Below, piece after piece: positions 25,112 through 34,424 of a DNA stretch of 46,195 bases. Positions within the stretch are counted from its first letter, which is position 1, and the number at the start of each line of letters is the position of its first letter. The translations under genes and the position numbers were made by a program. This stretch comes from Acidobacteriota bacterium. Its GTDB lineage: Bacteria; Acidobacteriota; Terriglobia; UBA7540. The stretch spans positions 1-46,195 of the forward strand of contig QHZN01000074.1 of the NCBI GenBank assembly GCA_003225365.1. Direction: 5' to 3'. The notes under the pieces were generated by a model. That model ran no database searches and was not told the origin of the DNA. It saw nothing but the letters and a program-made list of their open reading frames with translations.

Positions 25112-25339
25112 GGGAAGTCTCCGTTCTCGGAAGAGTGTTCGTCGCCATTCTATCAGGAAAAATGCGGACCGCTGCCAGGCGGGACCAATAGGGCACTATG
25201 GCTGTCAGCCCCGCGAAGGCGGGGGTCCGGGATTTCTCCGACGGGGGCGGGGACTCCTGCTGGAGTCTACCCCGTTGTCCCGACTGGGTCGGGAGGCGCG
25301 GGGCGGGAATGACCGAGCGCCGAGCAGGCGCGAACGAGC
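25112..25339. repeat. intergenic region with GC-rich palindromic repeat
   Basis: Between the dehydrogenase and the TldE-like gene, 25194-25312 contains GTCAGCCCCGCGAAGGCGGGG at one side and CGCGGGGCGGGAATGAC at the other, plus internal GACTCCTG/CTGGAGTC pairing. It looks like a dispersed extragenic palindrome with its own consensus, different from the GAGCGAAGCG family. No gene is seen here. Confidence 0.5.
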
Positions 25340-26995
25340 TTAGTTACTCTCCGCCGGCGGCGGGTACTCCGGAAGTTTGAGGTTCTTTCTATCTTGCCGC
25401 TTCACTTCCAGCTCATCAAATAAGATGGAAGGGTTAGCAATGCTATGCGGGATGCTCTGCGCCCGGTTTTCGACGTTGACGTCGTCCCCAGCGGCGACCA
25501 GATCATTGCGCAGCGCCCGCGTGTCCAGGTCGGCGAACGTGGCGCCGCGCACGAGCTCTTCGTGCCCGTCCTTCACCCAAACGCGATAAAGTAATCGAGG
25601 TTCGGTCAGGCCTCCCATAGCATCCACGAAATATCCATAGGGAAGGTCTCTTTGCCGACAGAGGTCGAGGAGCCGCTTCTTCAACTCCTCCCTCGGCACC
25701 GGTTCCGAAGAGCTGACCAGGAGGTTTCCAAGGCTTGGCCCCGGGAAGTTCGCCGGCAGACCTGCGCGCCCGTGGCCGTTTGAGGTCGGAACGTCCCGGA
25801 TCGGCGTGCGCCCCAGCAAGTACGTGAGGAGAGTCCCTTTCTGGATGACTTCGACCCGCATCGCCTTTACTCCTTCGTCGTCCACGTCGTAATGGCCCAT
25901 TAACGCCTTGCCGCTGAGGGAAGGCAGCGTGGGGTCGTCCACCACGGAGAGAAAGTCGGGCAAAACGCGGGCCCTCAAGCTGGAAGCATACTGCCCGTCG
26001 GTCCGAGCCGACTGACCGAGGTCGGGCTTGAGCCCGAGGACGTTTTCGCCCACCAAGTCTGAAAAGACCGTGGAGGCCGCATCGGAGGAGAAGAGCACTG
26101 GACCGCGGTATTCCTCTTCCGCCAAGGGCGCCTCACGCAGGTTCTTCAGAGTCCCAAAGAGAGCCCGCGTGCGGTTGAGAAACACCTGAGGGGCTGGCAA
26201 TTGCTTCCCGTCGCTGAACGCGATGGCGAATGACCGCTCGAGCAGCATGCCATCGACCGCTTGCGTGTTCGCCGAGACGGAAAGCTGGTACGACGCCTGA
26301 CCGGTCCGAACCGAGGTGCCTTCGGAGTTGACGTAGTAGCGATTGACAACGTGAAAGTCCAGGGAAGACTGAGCGAACTGGATTTCAGGGTCGGTCCTGT
26401 ACAAAGCGGAAGAGTTCTGCAACAACTCGAGCCAGGGGGCGGGGTCCGCGTCGAGCTTGGCCAGCGGCCCGATGAAGCGCACGGGCTCGGCGCGCGCGAA
26501 GTCATCCACAGGGTTCACGACGCTGTACTGCTTGAGCCGGGCCTGTTTGGCTGTGAGCGCCTCGGTGGCCGCCTTGTAAGCCTGATCCGTCATCAGCCAA
26601 AGCTCGTGGCGCAAGGCTAACTCGTCATCATCCACCGGCATCAATTGCACCACTCCAAGTCCGTTCCCCCAAAAACTATCCTGCTTGTAGTCGCCCACTC
26701 GAACCACCACTCGTGCAAACCGAACCCGAGCGCGGAGATTGGTCCGAAGGGCGCCATACGCGGCCTGGGCAGTGAGTCCATCAATGTCGAATACTCGATA
26801 GTCAATGTAATAAGGCGAGGCCACCCCTTCGAGCTTCAACTGTGACTTCGACCGCCCGAGTTCGGCCTGCATGGCCCGTAAGACCGGATCCTCCTCGGGA
26901 GGGGACGGGGAGTTCTTCGGATGCAGCGTGAGGGGCATCAACAAAGCCGCAATCGCTATCAGGGCAAGCGCCAATCGTGCCGAATGCGCCCTCAC
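25340..26995 (-). CDS. exported TldE/PmbA-like protein (metal motif absent)
   Basis: 551-aa member of the TldD/PmbA fold with an N-terminal hydrophobic signal (LALALIAIAALLMPL). The C-terminal part shows family features: SGKALMGHYDVDDEGVKAMRV, LLGRTPIRDV and SNGHGRAG. Where the partner gene has HEDLGH, this protein has SDLVGENVLG, so it lacks the HExxxH zinc motif. This is the same split as in the TldD (catalytic) and TldE (non-catalytic) heterodimer, which degrades unstructured peptides. Its start overlaps the stop of the TldD-like gene by 4 nt, so the two are translationally coupled. Classical TldD/TldE are cytoplasmic; export is the unusual trait here. Confidence 0.87.
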   Translation of the reverse strand: MRAHSARLALALIAIAALLMPLTLHPKNSPSPPEEDPVLRAMQAELGRSKSQLKLEGVASPYYIDYRVFDIDGLTAQAAYGALRTNLRARVRFARVVVRVGDYKQDSFWGNGLGVVQLMPVDDDELALRHELWLMTDQAYKAATEALTAKQARLKQYSVVNPVDDFARAEPVRFIGPLAKLDADPAPWLELLQNSSALYRTDPEIQFAQSSLDFHVVNRYYVNSEGTSVRTGQASYQLSVSANTQAVDGMLLERSFAIAFSDGKQLPAPQVFLNRTRALFGTLKNLREAPLAEEEYRGPVLFSSDAASTVFSDLVGENVLGLKPDLGQSARTDGQYASSLRARVLPDFLSVVDDPTLPSLSGKALMGHYDVDDEGVKAMRVEVIQKGTLLTYLLGRTPIRDVPTSNGHGRAGLPANFPGPSLGNLLVSSSEPVPREELKKRLLDLCRQRDLPYGYFVDAMGGLTEPRLLYRVWVKDGHEELVRGATFADLDTRALRNDLVAAGDDVNVENRAQSIPHSIANPSILFDELEVKRQDRKNLKLPEYPPPAESN

Positions 26996-28722
26996 GGCGG
27001 CCCTTCCGTATGCGGCGGTTCTGGCATCTCCACTCCGGGAGGCGGGAGAATGGGAGGCCGGTTAAGCAAGTGCGTGCGCTTTTGCACCTCAATTTCGGAA
27101 AATAACAAGGCGGGGGCCGCGGCCGATACGGGCACGTTTCCCGACTCCGCTCCACAAATGCCGTTGAAGACTTCGGTCTTCTCGCCCGTCAGCAGAATGT
27201 GGTTCAAGGCAGCCAGCGGAGTGCCGACGATGTCCACGCCCCGCACTAATTCGTCCGGCCGGCCATCGGGAAAGACCTTCCAGACGAGCACGGGCAATAC
27301 CAGGAAGGACTGGGGTAACCCGCCCTGGGTCAGGGTAAATCCTCCCTGGATGTCCTCAAAGTAGAGGCCATAGGACTTGCCCTGTTTCTTGATCTCGTCA
27401 ATCAGTTTCTGGCGAAGGTCCCGATCCTTGACCGTCCGAGAAGAAATAACCATCAAGTTGGCTTGCCGTCCGGTGGGCATCAGGTTCGCTTGCGCGCGCC
27501 CGTGCCCGTTGGATTTTTCAAAACCTTTGATGGGCATGCGGCTCATCAGGAAATTCTTCAGCACGCCATTTTGAATGAGTTCGACGCGGCTGGCCGGTAC
27601 GCCCTCGTCGTCGTAAGAATAATGGCCGCTCAGGTTCACCCCACTTAAAGTACTCTGGGTGGGATCATCCACCACGGTCAGAAATTCCGGCAGCACTTCC
27701 TGGTTCAGTTTCTTCGTAAAAGTTTGACCTTCCTGCTCGCCGCGCTGACGGTGGCCTTCCAACCGGTGGCCGAGATCCTCGTGAAAAAACACCGCGGCCG
27801 CCCGGCCGGAAAGCAACGCAGGTCCGGCGAAGGGCTCCGCCACCGGCGCCGCGCGCAAGGATTTAAGGTCCGACGCCATTTTCTCCACCACCGCCCCGAT
27901 TTCTCTCTCGGCCGGCAGCCGCTCGAGCGACGCCGCCTGAAAAGACTCCACACGCATCAAGTCCATGCCGTCATCTGCCTGGGTTTGTGCCTCGATCATC
28001 AACCGAACAGAGGAATCAGGGACGACAATTCGAGTGCCCTCCGTGGAGACAAGATAGCGCCTGCTCTCATCGGCCATCAGGACGACTCCGGAACGATAAA
28101 CCAGTGGGTATCGGGAGAACCAGGACGAATAACGGCGCACCATGGATTCAAGCGCCTGCTGATCAGGAACCCGGGGAAGCACGGTCAAGTCTGTGTAGAC
28201 GTGCGGAGCTTCCGGCGAGAAGTCGGGAGAAGTGTCTTCTTCCTTGGCGTTGACTTCTGTAGTCGTCTTGACGTTCAGGTAGGTCTCGGAGGCCCTGCGG
28301 TATTCGTTGAAGGTCAGTTCCCAAAGCTCGCGGGCGATCGCGCCCTTGTCGCTCGTGAGCGCAATCAATCCGAAACTGATCCCCGAAAAGCGGTTCTCTC
28401 CATGGGTATTGTCCAGCGCCGGTCCGCCATCGCGTACGACAACATTTGCAAGGCGGACGGAGGGACGACTGGAAGCCACCAAGCTCCCCTGGCTTCCGAC
28501 TACCATGGCAGTCGTCTGATCGCGGACTCCGTAGCTGATGAAATAGAGCGAGGAATCCAGTTTCGCCAAATCAGTATGGGCTCGGTTCAATTCCTGCTGC
28601 ATCTCAGAGAGCAGGACATCGTTCTCCGAAGGGTCCTTTGGAGGGGCCGAGCCCGAGAGCCCGATCCCCAGGCCGAGGAAGAATAGTAAGCCAACAGCGA
28701 CCTTCCAAGATGGCCTCTTCAT
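26992..28722 (-). CDS. exported TldD-like zinc metalloprotease
   Basis: 576-aa putative metallopeptidase. Residues about 8-27 are a signal or anchor (VAVGLLFFLGLGIGLSGS). The zinc motif HEDLGH is at residues 314-319, preceded by RAAAVFFHEDLGHRLEGHR, and the downstream SGHYSYDDEGVPASRVELI and KSNGHGRAQ motifs are typical of TldD. The upstream half is family-specific (DLTVLPRVPDQQALESM). With the coupled TldE-like partner it probably forms an exported peptidase that trims small proteins or peptides in the periplasm. ATG 28722 is preferred over GTG 28725, both behind GGGAG. Substrate unknown. Confidence 0.9.
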   Translation of the reverse strand: MKRPSWKVAVGLLFFLGLGIGLSGSAPPKDPSENDVLLSEMQQELNRAHTDLAKLDSSLYFISYGVRDQTTAMVVGSQGSLVASSRPSVRLANVVVRDGGPALDNTHGENRFSGISFGLIALTSDKGAIARELWELTFNEYRRASETYLNVKTTTEVNAKEEDTSPDFSPEAPHVYTDLTVLPRVPDQQALESMVRRYSSWFSRYPLVYRSGVVLMADESRRYLVSTEGTRIVVPDSSVRLMIEAQTQADDGMDLMRVESFQAASLERLPAEREIGAVVEKMASDLKSLRAAPVAEPFAGPALLSGRAAAVFFHEDLGHRLEGHRQRGEQEGQTFTKKLNQEVLPEFLTVVDDPTQSTLSGVNLSGHYSYDDEGVPASRVELIQNGVLKNFLMSRMPIKGFEKSNGHGRAQANLMPTGRQANLMVISSRTVKDRDLRQKLIDEIKKQGKSYGLYFEDIQGGFTLTQGGLPQSFLVLPVLVWKVFPDGRPDELVRGVDIVGTPLAALNHILLTGEKTEVFNGICGAESGNVPVSAAAPALLFSEIEVQKRTHLLNRPPILPPPGVEMPEPPHTEGPP

Positions 28723-28922
28723 CACTTTAACTCCCTAATCTAGTTGCGACCTTGCCTTTGGCGTCCGCCCGCGGGCATGGCACCAGCTTTGAATTCACGC
28801 CTCGCCGGTAATATACGTGTTGTTGTCTCCAAGCACAAGGTTCCCGGCGCAATGGAGTCTGAGGACAAGACTTCAGCATTGTCAAAGTCCGGGTCTATTT
28901 GAGACGGACAGACTTTTTTTGG

Positions 28923-29561
28923 TCAGCCGATGTTCCTGAGCTCAGGGAAAGCCCCGCCAAGCGCGCCGATGGTTTCATGGAGAGATGCTTCCACGGTGGC
29001 CGTGTCCGTATTAAGGACAAGAGAGGCAAGCGATTTCATCGGCTCGACGTAGCGGCGGTGCATGGGCCGGACGGTGGCCTCGAACTGGGCGATCACGGAT
29101 TCGCGTGTGCGACCGCGCTCGCCGAGGTCGCGCTCGAGGCGCCGCGCCAAGCGAACAGGCTCATCCGCCTCCAGAAAGATCGTCAAGCCCATCTGCTCGC
29201 GCACGCGCCCGTCCCAGAAAGCAAACAGTCCTTCGACGATGACGAGGGGAGCGGGCTCGACGCGGTCGAACTCGCCCGTGCGCGCGTGTTCGACGAACGA
29301 ATAGCGCGGCTTCTCGATGGCAACGCCCTGGGCGAGGCTCCGAAGGTCGCGGGCGAGGAGCTCGAAGTCCACGGCCGCGGGCTCGTCGAAATTGAGCGCC
29401 GCACGCTCCTCGCGCGAGAGATGGCTGCGGTCGAGATAATAAGAGTCCTGCTCCACCAGCGCTGTGCCGACCCGTGTGTAGCGCTCGGCCAGCCCGCGCG
29501 CGAGCGTCGTCTTGCCCGAGCCCGTTCCACCCGCAATCCCTACGAAAAACGCCTTTGGCAT
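28923..29561 (-). CDS. udk: uridine kinase
   Basis: Cytoplasmic kinase phosphorylating uridine and cytidine with ATP or GTP in pyrimidine salvage, 212 aa. Walker A GGTGSGKT lies at residues 11-18. EQDSYYLDRSHL and DEPAAVDFELLARDL carry the conserved substrate-binding residues, with the EGLFAFWD motif after the Walker B-like segment. DEPVRLARRLERDLGERGR forms the lid arginines. ATG 29561 fits the usual N-terminus; the frame runs 51 nt further up through repeat-derived DNA. It is a single gene between the TldD pair and a repeat. Confidence 0.92.
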   Translation of the reverse strand: MPKAFFVGIAGGTGSGKTTLARGLAERYTRVGTALVEQDSYYLDRSHLSREERAALNFDEPAAVDFELLARDLRSLAQGVAIEKPRYSFVEHARTGEFDRVEPAPLVIVEGLFAFWDGRVREQMGLTIFLEADEPVRLARRLERDLGERGRTRESVIAQFEATVRPMHRRYVEPMKSLASLVLNTDTATVEASLHETIGALGGAFPELRNIG

Positions 29562-29607
29562 GTCATGAAGAGCCCTTCTGGCCCGACATTCCGAGCCCTT
29601 CGCGTCC

Positions 29608-29694
29608 GTCATTCCGAGCGAAGCGAGGAATCTGCTTATTGTTCGAAGTGCGGAAAAGCAGATTCTTCGGCCTGGAAAGCGGCCTCAGAATGAC
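29608..29694. repeat. GAGCGAAGCG palindromic repeat, copy 2
   Basis: GTCATTCCGAGCGAAGCGAG at 29608 pairs imperfectly with the right arm ending CCTCAGAATGAC at 29694, and AATCTGCTT pairs with AAGCAGATT in the middle. The right arm has gained extra bases. Located upstream of uridine kinase, it overlaps that gene's longest open frame. Confidence 0.75.
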
Positions 29695-29780
29695 GTGCGC
29701 GACCAGGCATTTCATCCTGCGAATCAGGGGTGGTAATTTTCCTGGCCGTTCAGCGAGTTCCTGCCGACGGAGCTCCGACC

Positions 29781-31175
29781 TCACTGAATCAGGTACTGCG
29801 CGAGCTTCCCGTCCGGCGTCGAGAACGTCGAGAGCGTTAGAGACTTCCCCGAAGTGAAGCCGATGCGGAAGTAGCGGTAGGTCATGCCGCCGCGCTGGCC
29901 GAACCCCATCTGTTCGAAGGACTGCGGCGTGCCGAGCGGCTTCAAATTCTGGTCGGCGTCGGCGAGCACCTGAGGGGTGAAGTAGGCGTCCGCGTCGGAA
30001 GTCAAAAGCGACCGGTCGATCTTTCCTTCCTGTAGAGCGCCGAAAATTCCGCGCGCCTGTTCAAGGCGCTGGGCGGCCTCAGGGTCTTCCTTCTCGGTAA
30101 GAATCAGCGGCGCAACCTGTTGGGTGATCGTGCCCGCCGCGGGTGACCCGTCGAGGTTGGTCAGAACCACCACCGCGGCGCCCTGGCCGAGCCAGATTGT
30201 GTTTTGGCTGACGAATCCCGAGACGGCGCCGCCGTGGCTGAGCCGCGGGTAGCCGTTGGAATTCGAAACGCCGACGCCGAGGGCATAATTCGTGGGCGTG
30301 CCGTTGATGAGCCGGGCGGTCTTGATGAATTCCATCATCGAACCCGGCTTCAGGACCCTTCCATCGAGCAACGCCTGGTCCCAAGTCGCCAAGTCGCGCG
30401 GCGTCATAGCGAGTTCGCCCGCCGCGAAAAGCCAGCCGCGAGCCTCGCGCGTGGCCGGGTGAAGCGGGCCGAGTCCAAAGCGCGTGTAGCCGGAGGCGTC
30501 AGTGTCGCCGAGCGGCTCCGCATCGAGGTTGATGGGGCTGGTCATGCCGAGGGGATGGAAAATGCGGTCTTCAAGGAACGACCAGAGCGGCCGGCCGGTC
30601 ACCTTCTCGAGGATTCGCCCCGCGACGACGTAGTTGGTGTTGCTGTACTGCCACTGGGTGCCCGGGTCGAAGTCCAAGGGCTGCTTTGCCCAGCGATCGA
30701 GAATCTGGTCCGACGTAACCGGCGCGAGCATAAACGGCGCCACGTAGTCGAGCGGGTAATAGTCCTGGTAGCCGGAAGTGTGCGAAAGCAGCTCGCGGAT
30801 CGTAATGTTATTGGCGCGCGTAAGCCGGGGCAAGTAACCCACTACAGGGTCGTCAAGCCGGAGCCGGCCTTCCTCGGCAAGCAGGAGGATCGAAGCGGCG
30901 AGGAATTGCTTGCTGACTGAGCCAATTGGGTAGCGCATCTCGGGCAGCGCGGGAGCCGCCGGGTCGAGCCGCGCGTTGCCGTAGGCCTTGACGTAAACGA
31001 TTTGGCCGTTTTGGACCACCGCGATTGAGGCGCTGGGCGTTCCGGTGTCGGCAAGCACTTTCTCCACAGCAGCGTCAATCTTGCCGACGGGCCCTTTCGG
31101 CAATTGCGCCCGAAGTCCAATGGCGGATGCAAGAACCAGGGGGGCAAGTAACAAGAAACGAAAAACAGTGCGCAT
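29781..31175 (-). CDS. serine hydrolase, class C beta-lactamase/penicillin-binding family, secreted
   Basis: 464-aa exported serine hydrolase. ATG 31175 begins MRTVFRFLLLAPLVLASA, a clear signal peptide with cleavage near LRAQ, 9 nt after AAAGGA. The active site has SVSK at 86-89 (Ser nucleophile, Lys), YSN with Tyr177 and Asn179, and the HGGAVSGF triad in place of KTG. The C-terminal ~100 residues form a DUF-like NTF2/lipocalin tail (YRYFRIGFTSGKSLTLS). Members hydrolyse esters, D-amino peptides or beta-lactams, so the reaction cannot be fixed. It is divergent from the glycosidase gene at 31487. Confidence 0.9.
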   Translation of the reverse strand: MRTVFRFLLLAPLVLASAIGLRAQLPKGPVGKIDAAVEKVLADTGTPSASIAVVQNGQIVYVKAYGNARLDPAAPALPEMRYPIGSVSKQFLAASILLLAEEGRLRLDDPVVGYLPRLTRANNITIRELLSHTSGYQDYYPLDYVAPFMLAPVTSDQILDRWAKQPLDFDPGTQWQYSNTNYVVAGRILEKVTGRPLWSFLEDRIFHPLGMTSPINLDAEPLGDTDASGYTRFGLGPLHPATREARGWLFAAGELAMTPRDLATWDQALLDGRVLKPGSMMEFIKTARLINGTPTNYALGVGVSNSNGYPRLSHGGAVSGFVSQNTIWLGQGAAVVVLTNLDGSPAAGTITQQVAPLILTEKEDPEAAQRLEQARGIFGALQEGKIDRSLLTSDADAYFTPQVLADADQNLKPLGTPQSFEQMGFGQRGGMTYRYFRIGFTSGKSLTLSTFSTPDGKLAQYLIQ

Positions 31176-31486
31176 AGACAATTGTCCTTTCATGGTGGGC
31201 AACGGAATTATGCCACGACCGGATATCGGACGCGCAACATAAGGTTCTGGAAGCCCTGGAAGAGAGCGGATACCCACACGGCATGGTAGTGAGAAGTGCT
31301 GCCTCGATCGGAAGGGTCCGTGCTGCCCTTCGCGGTTCGCCGCCGGGCCCACTCGCAACCGGGTAAGGTGCTGAAAGACTCTTGACGAGATCATGGCTTG
31401 CGCGATCGTCTGAATGAGGATAGCTTTTTTTCATGTCCGGCCCGCCGAAGGAGCCAAACCAACGCACTTGCGCGCGAACCTGCGCA

Positions 31487-33466
31487 ATGCGAATTGCCGC
31501 GTTTCTCCTTTGGCTCCCACTCGCTTTCGGTCCGCTCATCAAAGCTGGCGATCCGGCCCACTCACGGCCTCTCCACGAGGGGTCCATGCTCGCCCTTGAC
31601 AATTGGGAGGCGAGGATTACTCCCGAGTCGCTCTCGATCGTCGCCAAGTTGAAAGCGCCCGAGAATGAGAAAGAGGTAAAGGAAATCGTCATCGCCGAAA
31701 GCCCGGGCAGAATCTTCGGAGTGGAGAGCCTCGAGACAGCCCCGAACTCCGCGCGCTGGAAGATTCCAGAGCTAGGACTGACTGTGGAGCTCACCGCCAA
31801 AAAGAACCGCCTACAAATCCGCTTTCAAGGGACAAAGGAATTGGAATTCCCCTGGCCCGTGACTGGCCGCGACGCGTCTCTCTCCGCCCTCATGTACCCG
31901 GACGGAGAAGGACTTTACATCCCGCTTGACGATCCCTTCTGGAAGGGCATCGCGAAGCGCGACCCGTGCCGCAACACCCACGGCGGCCTTTCCATGCCCT
32001 TCTGGAGTTACCAATGGGCCGGCGGGAGCTGGACCTATCTCGCCGTGAGCGACCTTCAGACGACCCTGTGTTTGTCGGAGTCCGGCGAGCGGCTCTTCGC
32101 CGTTGCCACTCATGATTTCCGGCAGCGCGATGGTTTCCCGCCTTACCAGATTGAAATCTGGCCCGGAGGGAACTCGCCCGTCAGCCCGGCGCTCGAATAC
32201 CGCCAATGGCTTGTCGAGACGGGCCAATACGTCACACTCGACCAGAAGGCCCGCGCCAACCCCGAGGCCGCGAACCTTCTCGGGGCCGCTCATGCATACA
32301 TTTTCGGGGACGGTCGGAGCCTGGAGTTTCTCAGGGAACTGGCCCGCATGGGCGTTGACCGGATGTGGTTGGGTTACGACGAAAATGCTGGACAGGGCGA
32401 GAATTTCGTCGGCCGGGAATACATCGGGGAAGCCGAAAAGCTCGGCTACCTCTTCGGACCCTACGACACCTTCGACAATGCCCAGGACCCCGGATCCGCT
32501 GACTCTCAAGAATCCGTTTGGGGGTCGAACATCTATCCGACGGGGTGCATCGTCACCGAGCGAGGCGAGATTCAAAAAGGTTTCGCAGGACGCGGCTGCG
32601 AACTGAGTTCGGAAGCTCTGGCGCTTCGCGAGCCTGAAGAGCACAACATGGAGAATCGGATCGCCCAACGCGCTCGGACCGGCATCAACAGCTACTTCCT
32701 CGACAGCGACGCCTTCGGCGATCTCTATGACGACTACTCGAAAGCCCATCCCATGACGCCCGCGCTCGACCGCCGTAACCGGCTCGCGCGAATGCGAATC
32801 ATTGCCGAAAAACACCGGCTGGTCTTGGGATCTGAAGGCGGAGCGGCATGGAGTGCGCCTGTCATCGCCTTCGCCCACGGGACGGAAGCGGTCTCGAATG
32901 GCCTCCTGTGGGCGCTTCAGAGGGATAAGCAGAAATACGGGGGCTGGTGGCCGCCGACGAGGCCCGCGATATTCTTTAGGCCCGTCAATCCGAGTGAAGA
33001 CTTTCGAAGGGCCCGGTATGATCCCTCCTATCGGTTGCCGCTTTACCAGGCGGCGTTCCATGGCTCGGTTATTTCGACTGACCGTTGGGAGACTCCCCTC
33101 ACGAAATTCCCCGTTCTCATGCAAGTTCGAACGCTTTTGGAAGCCCTTTACAACGTGCCCTCCATGTGGAGCCTCGACTTAAGAGAACTCCGAGAAAATA
33201 GGCAAGCCTTCGTTTCAATTTATAAATTCTTCTCGCCAATCCACCGCTCGGCGGGCAACCAGCCGCTCGCGGATTTTGAGTGGCTGACACCCGATAGGTT
33301 GGTCCAACGAACCCGATTCGGGGAGGAAATTGAGTTGACAGCCAATTTTGGTCGAGCGCCCTTCCAGTCTCTTCCTCCCATGTGCATCGAGGCGCGATGG
33401 CTCAAATCGCGACGCCGACAGCGATATTGCCCGGAGCCTCCCCGAACGATTTCCCTTGCGCCTTGA
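31487..33466 (+). CDS. secreted glycoside hydrolase-like protein (GH101/GH129-related?)
   Basis: 659-aa exported protein with a signal peptide (MRIAAFLLWLPLAFGPL). An upstream in-frame ATG at 31433 is possible; neither has a strong ribosome site. The N-terminal third is beta-rich (SARWKIPELGLTVELTAKK). The middle is barrel-like, with GVDRMWLGYDENAG, INSYFLDSDAFGDLYDDY and LVLGSEGGAAW, where the acidic residues could be catalytic. The layout resembles glycosidases related to families 101 and 129, which cut O-glycans, but I cannot confirm the family. The last ~30 residues (SRRRQRYCPEPPRT) look non-native, so the 3' end may be shifted. Divergent from the serine hydrolase. Confidence 0.7.
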   Translation: MRIAAFLLWLPLAFGPLIKAGDPAHSRPLHEGSMLALDNWEARITPESLSIVAKLKAPENEKEVKEIVIAESPGRIFGVESLETAPNSARWKIPELGLTVELTAKKNRLQIRFQGTKELEFPWPVTGRDASLSALMYPDGEGLYIPLDDPFWKGIAKRDPCRNTHGGLSMPFWSYQWAGGSWTYLAVSDLQTTLCLSESGERLFAVATHDFRQRDGFPPYQIEIWPGGNSPVSPALEYRQWLVETGQYVTLDQKARANPEAANLLGAAHAYIFGDGRSLEFLRELARMGVDRMWLGYDENAGQGENFVGREYIGEAEKLGYLFGPYDTFDNAQDPGSADSQESVWGSNIYPTGCIVTERGEIQKGFAGRGCELSSEALALREPEEHNMENRIAQRARTGINSYFLDSDAFGDLYDDYSKAHPMTPALDRRNRLARMRIIAEKHRLVLGSEGGAAWSAPVIAFAHGTEAVSNGLLWALQRDKQKYGGWWPPTRPAIFFRPVNPSEDFRRARYDPSYRLPLYQAAFHGSVISTDRWETPLTKFPVLMQVRTLLEALYNVPSMWSLDLRELRENRQAFVSIYKFFSPIHRSAGNQPLADFEWLTPDRLVQRTRFGEEIELTANFGRAPFQSLPPMCIEARWLKSRRRQRYCPEPPRTISLAP

Positions 33467-33613
33467 GCGATTTCCGCCCGCTCAGATTTCCAGGGATGAA
33501 TCAGGAAATGCCCACGACTTAAGTCGTCGCCGGAGATGGGCTGCTTTGGATAGGCTTTAGGGGGGCTGGGGGAAGTGGGATTATCTCCCGGCGAGCTTCA
33601 GGAGGGGACCGTT

Positions 33614-33874
33614 ATGGCCTATATCATTGCCGAACCTTGCATCGGAACCAAGGACACCGCGTGTGTGGACGTCTGCCCGGTGGACTGCATCCATCCGCGC
33701 AAAGACGAAGCTAACTTCGCCGACGTGCCCATGCTCTACATTGACCCGGTCGAATGCATTGACTGCGGCGCGTGCGTCCCTGTCTGCCCAGTCTCGGCAA
33801 TCTTCCCGCTCGACGATCTGCCGGAAAAGTGGAATGGCTTCACGGAACAAAACGCCCAATACTACAAGAAATAG
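33614..33874 (+). CDS. ferredoxin, two-cluster type
   Basis: 86-aa cytoplasmic electron carrier. The ATG at 33614 lies after GGAGGGG; the frame is open 39 nt further up. The first cluster motif is CIGTKDTACVDVCPVDCIHP (widened spacing typical of a 3Fe-4S/4Fe-4S seven-iron ferredoxin). The second is CIDCGACVPVCPVSAI. The C-terminal helix EKWNGFTEQNAQYYKK is typical of this subgroup. It is a monocistronic gene between the glycosidase and the lytic transglycosylase; its redox partner is not in the window. Confidence 0.95.
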   Translation: MAYIIAEPCIGTKDTACVDVCPVDCIHPRKDEANFADVPMLYIDPVECIDCGACVPVCPVSAIFPLDDLPEKWNGFTEQNAQYYKK

Positions 33875-34424
33875 CGCTGCCCGCTTAAGAACAACAATCG
33901 CGGCGTAAGCGAACGGGTGAAGTTTGTAATTCCGGCCCGGCAGGAATCGGTTTGGGGCGGGAAAAGGCCCTTCCACGCTGGAAGCTTGGTCCTAAACCTT
34001 GGTGGTGCCAGACGATGCGGAAGGTCGTTTAGCAGGCTGATGAAAAATTGTCTTACGCCGTCATTACTGAGCGAAGCGAAGAATCTATGTTGTTGATTTT
34101 AAAGCAGTGCAGGATGCTTCACTTCGCTCAGCATGACATTTCGGCGCGTTTTTCATCAGCCTCTCAGAATCAACACATAAATTAGGAAAGTTTGCCGTTA
34201 ACTGTAATCTGCTGAAAATAAACAGCTAGAATCTGAGGTTTGCTCAAAGTAGTCGATAAGTGGCTGCTCAAAATCTAATTCGCACCCTTCTATACGTGCA
34301 ACCCAAGACTTTCAGGTTGACCTCAAGCTTCAAAAAGCCTTATTATTACAGAAGCGGCAGCAAAACGGTTTGGCGCTTGGGACCGTCTTAACTCCGAGGA
34401 AGTCCACAAAGAGGGAATTCCAAC
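33875..34424. other. intergenic region with a MITE-like element
   Basis: The 550-bp gap has no credible gene. Its main content is the 129-bp inverted repeat at 34034-34162, described separately. The remainder is AT-richer DNA just before the TTG start of the transglycosylase gene, with GAGGG as ribosome site. Confidence 0.6.
34034..34162. repeat. MITE-like inverted repeat, 129 bp (GAGCGAAGCGAAG copy 3)
   Basis: AGGCTGATGAAAAA at 34034 is complementary to TTTTTCATCAGCCT ending at 34162. Inside, CGCCGTCATTACTGAGCGAAGCG pairs with GCTCAGCATGACATTTCGGCG. The arms are about 52 bp with a central loop. The core is the same as at 17451 and 29608, but only this copy has the outer AGGCTGATGAAAAA ends, making it the most complete candidate for a non-autonomous mobile repeat. 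No flanking target duplication could be assigned with confidence. Confidence 0.7.

Noticed and set aside
31811..33124. Minus-strand open frame of 437 codons
   Set aside because: Antisense of the exported glycosidase-like gene; no ribosome site or domain.
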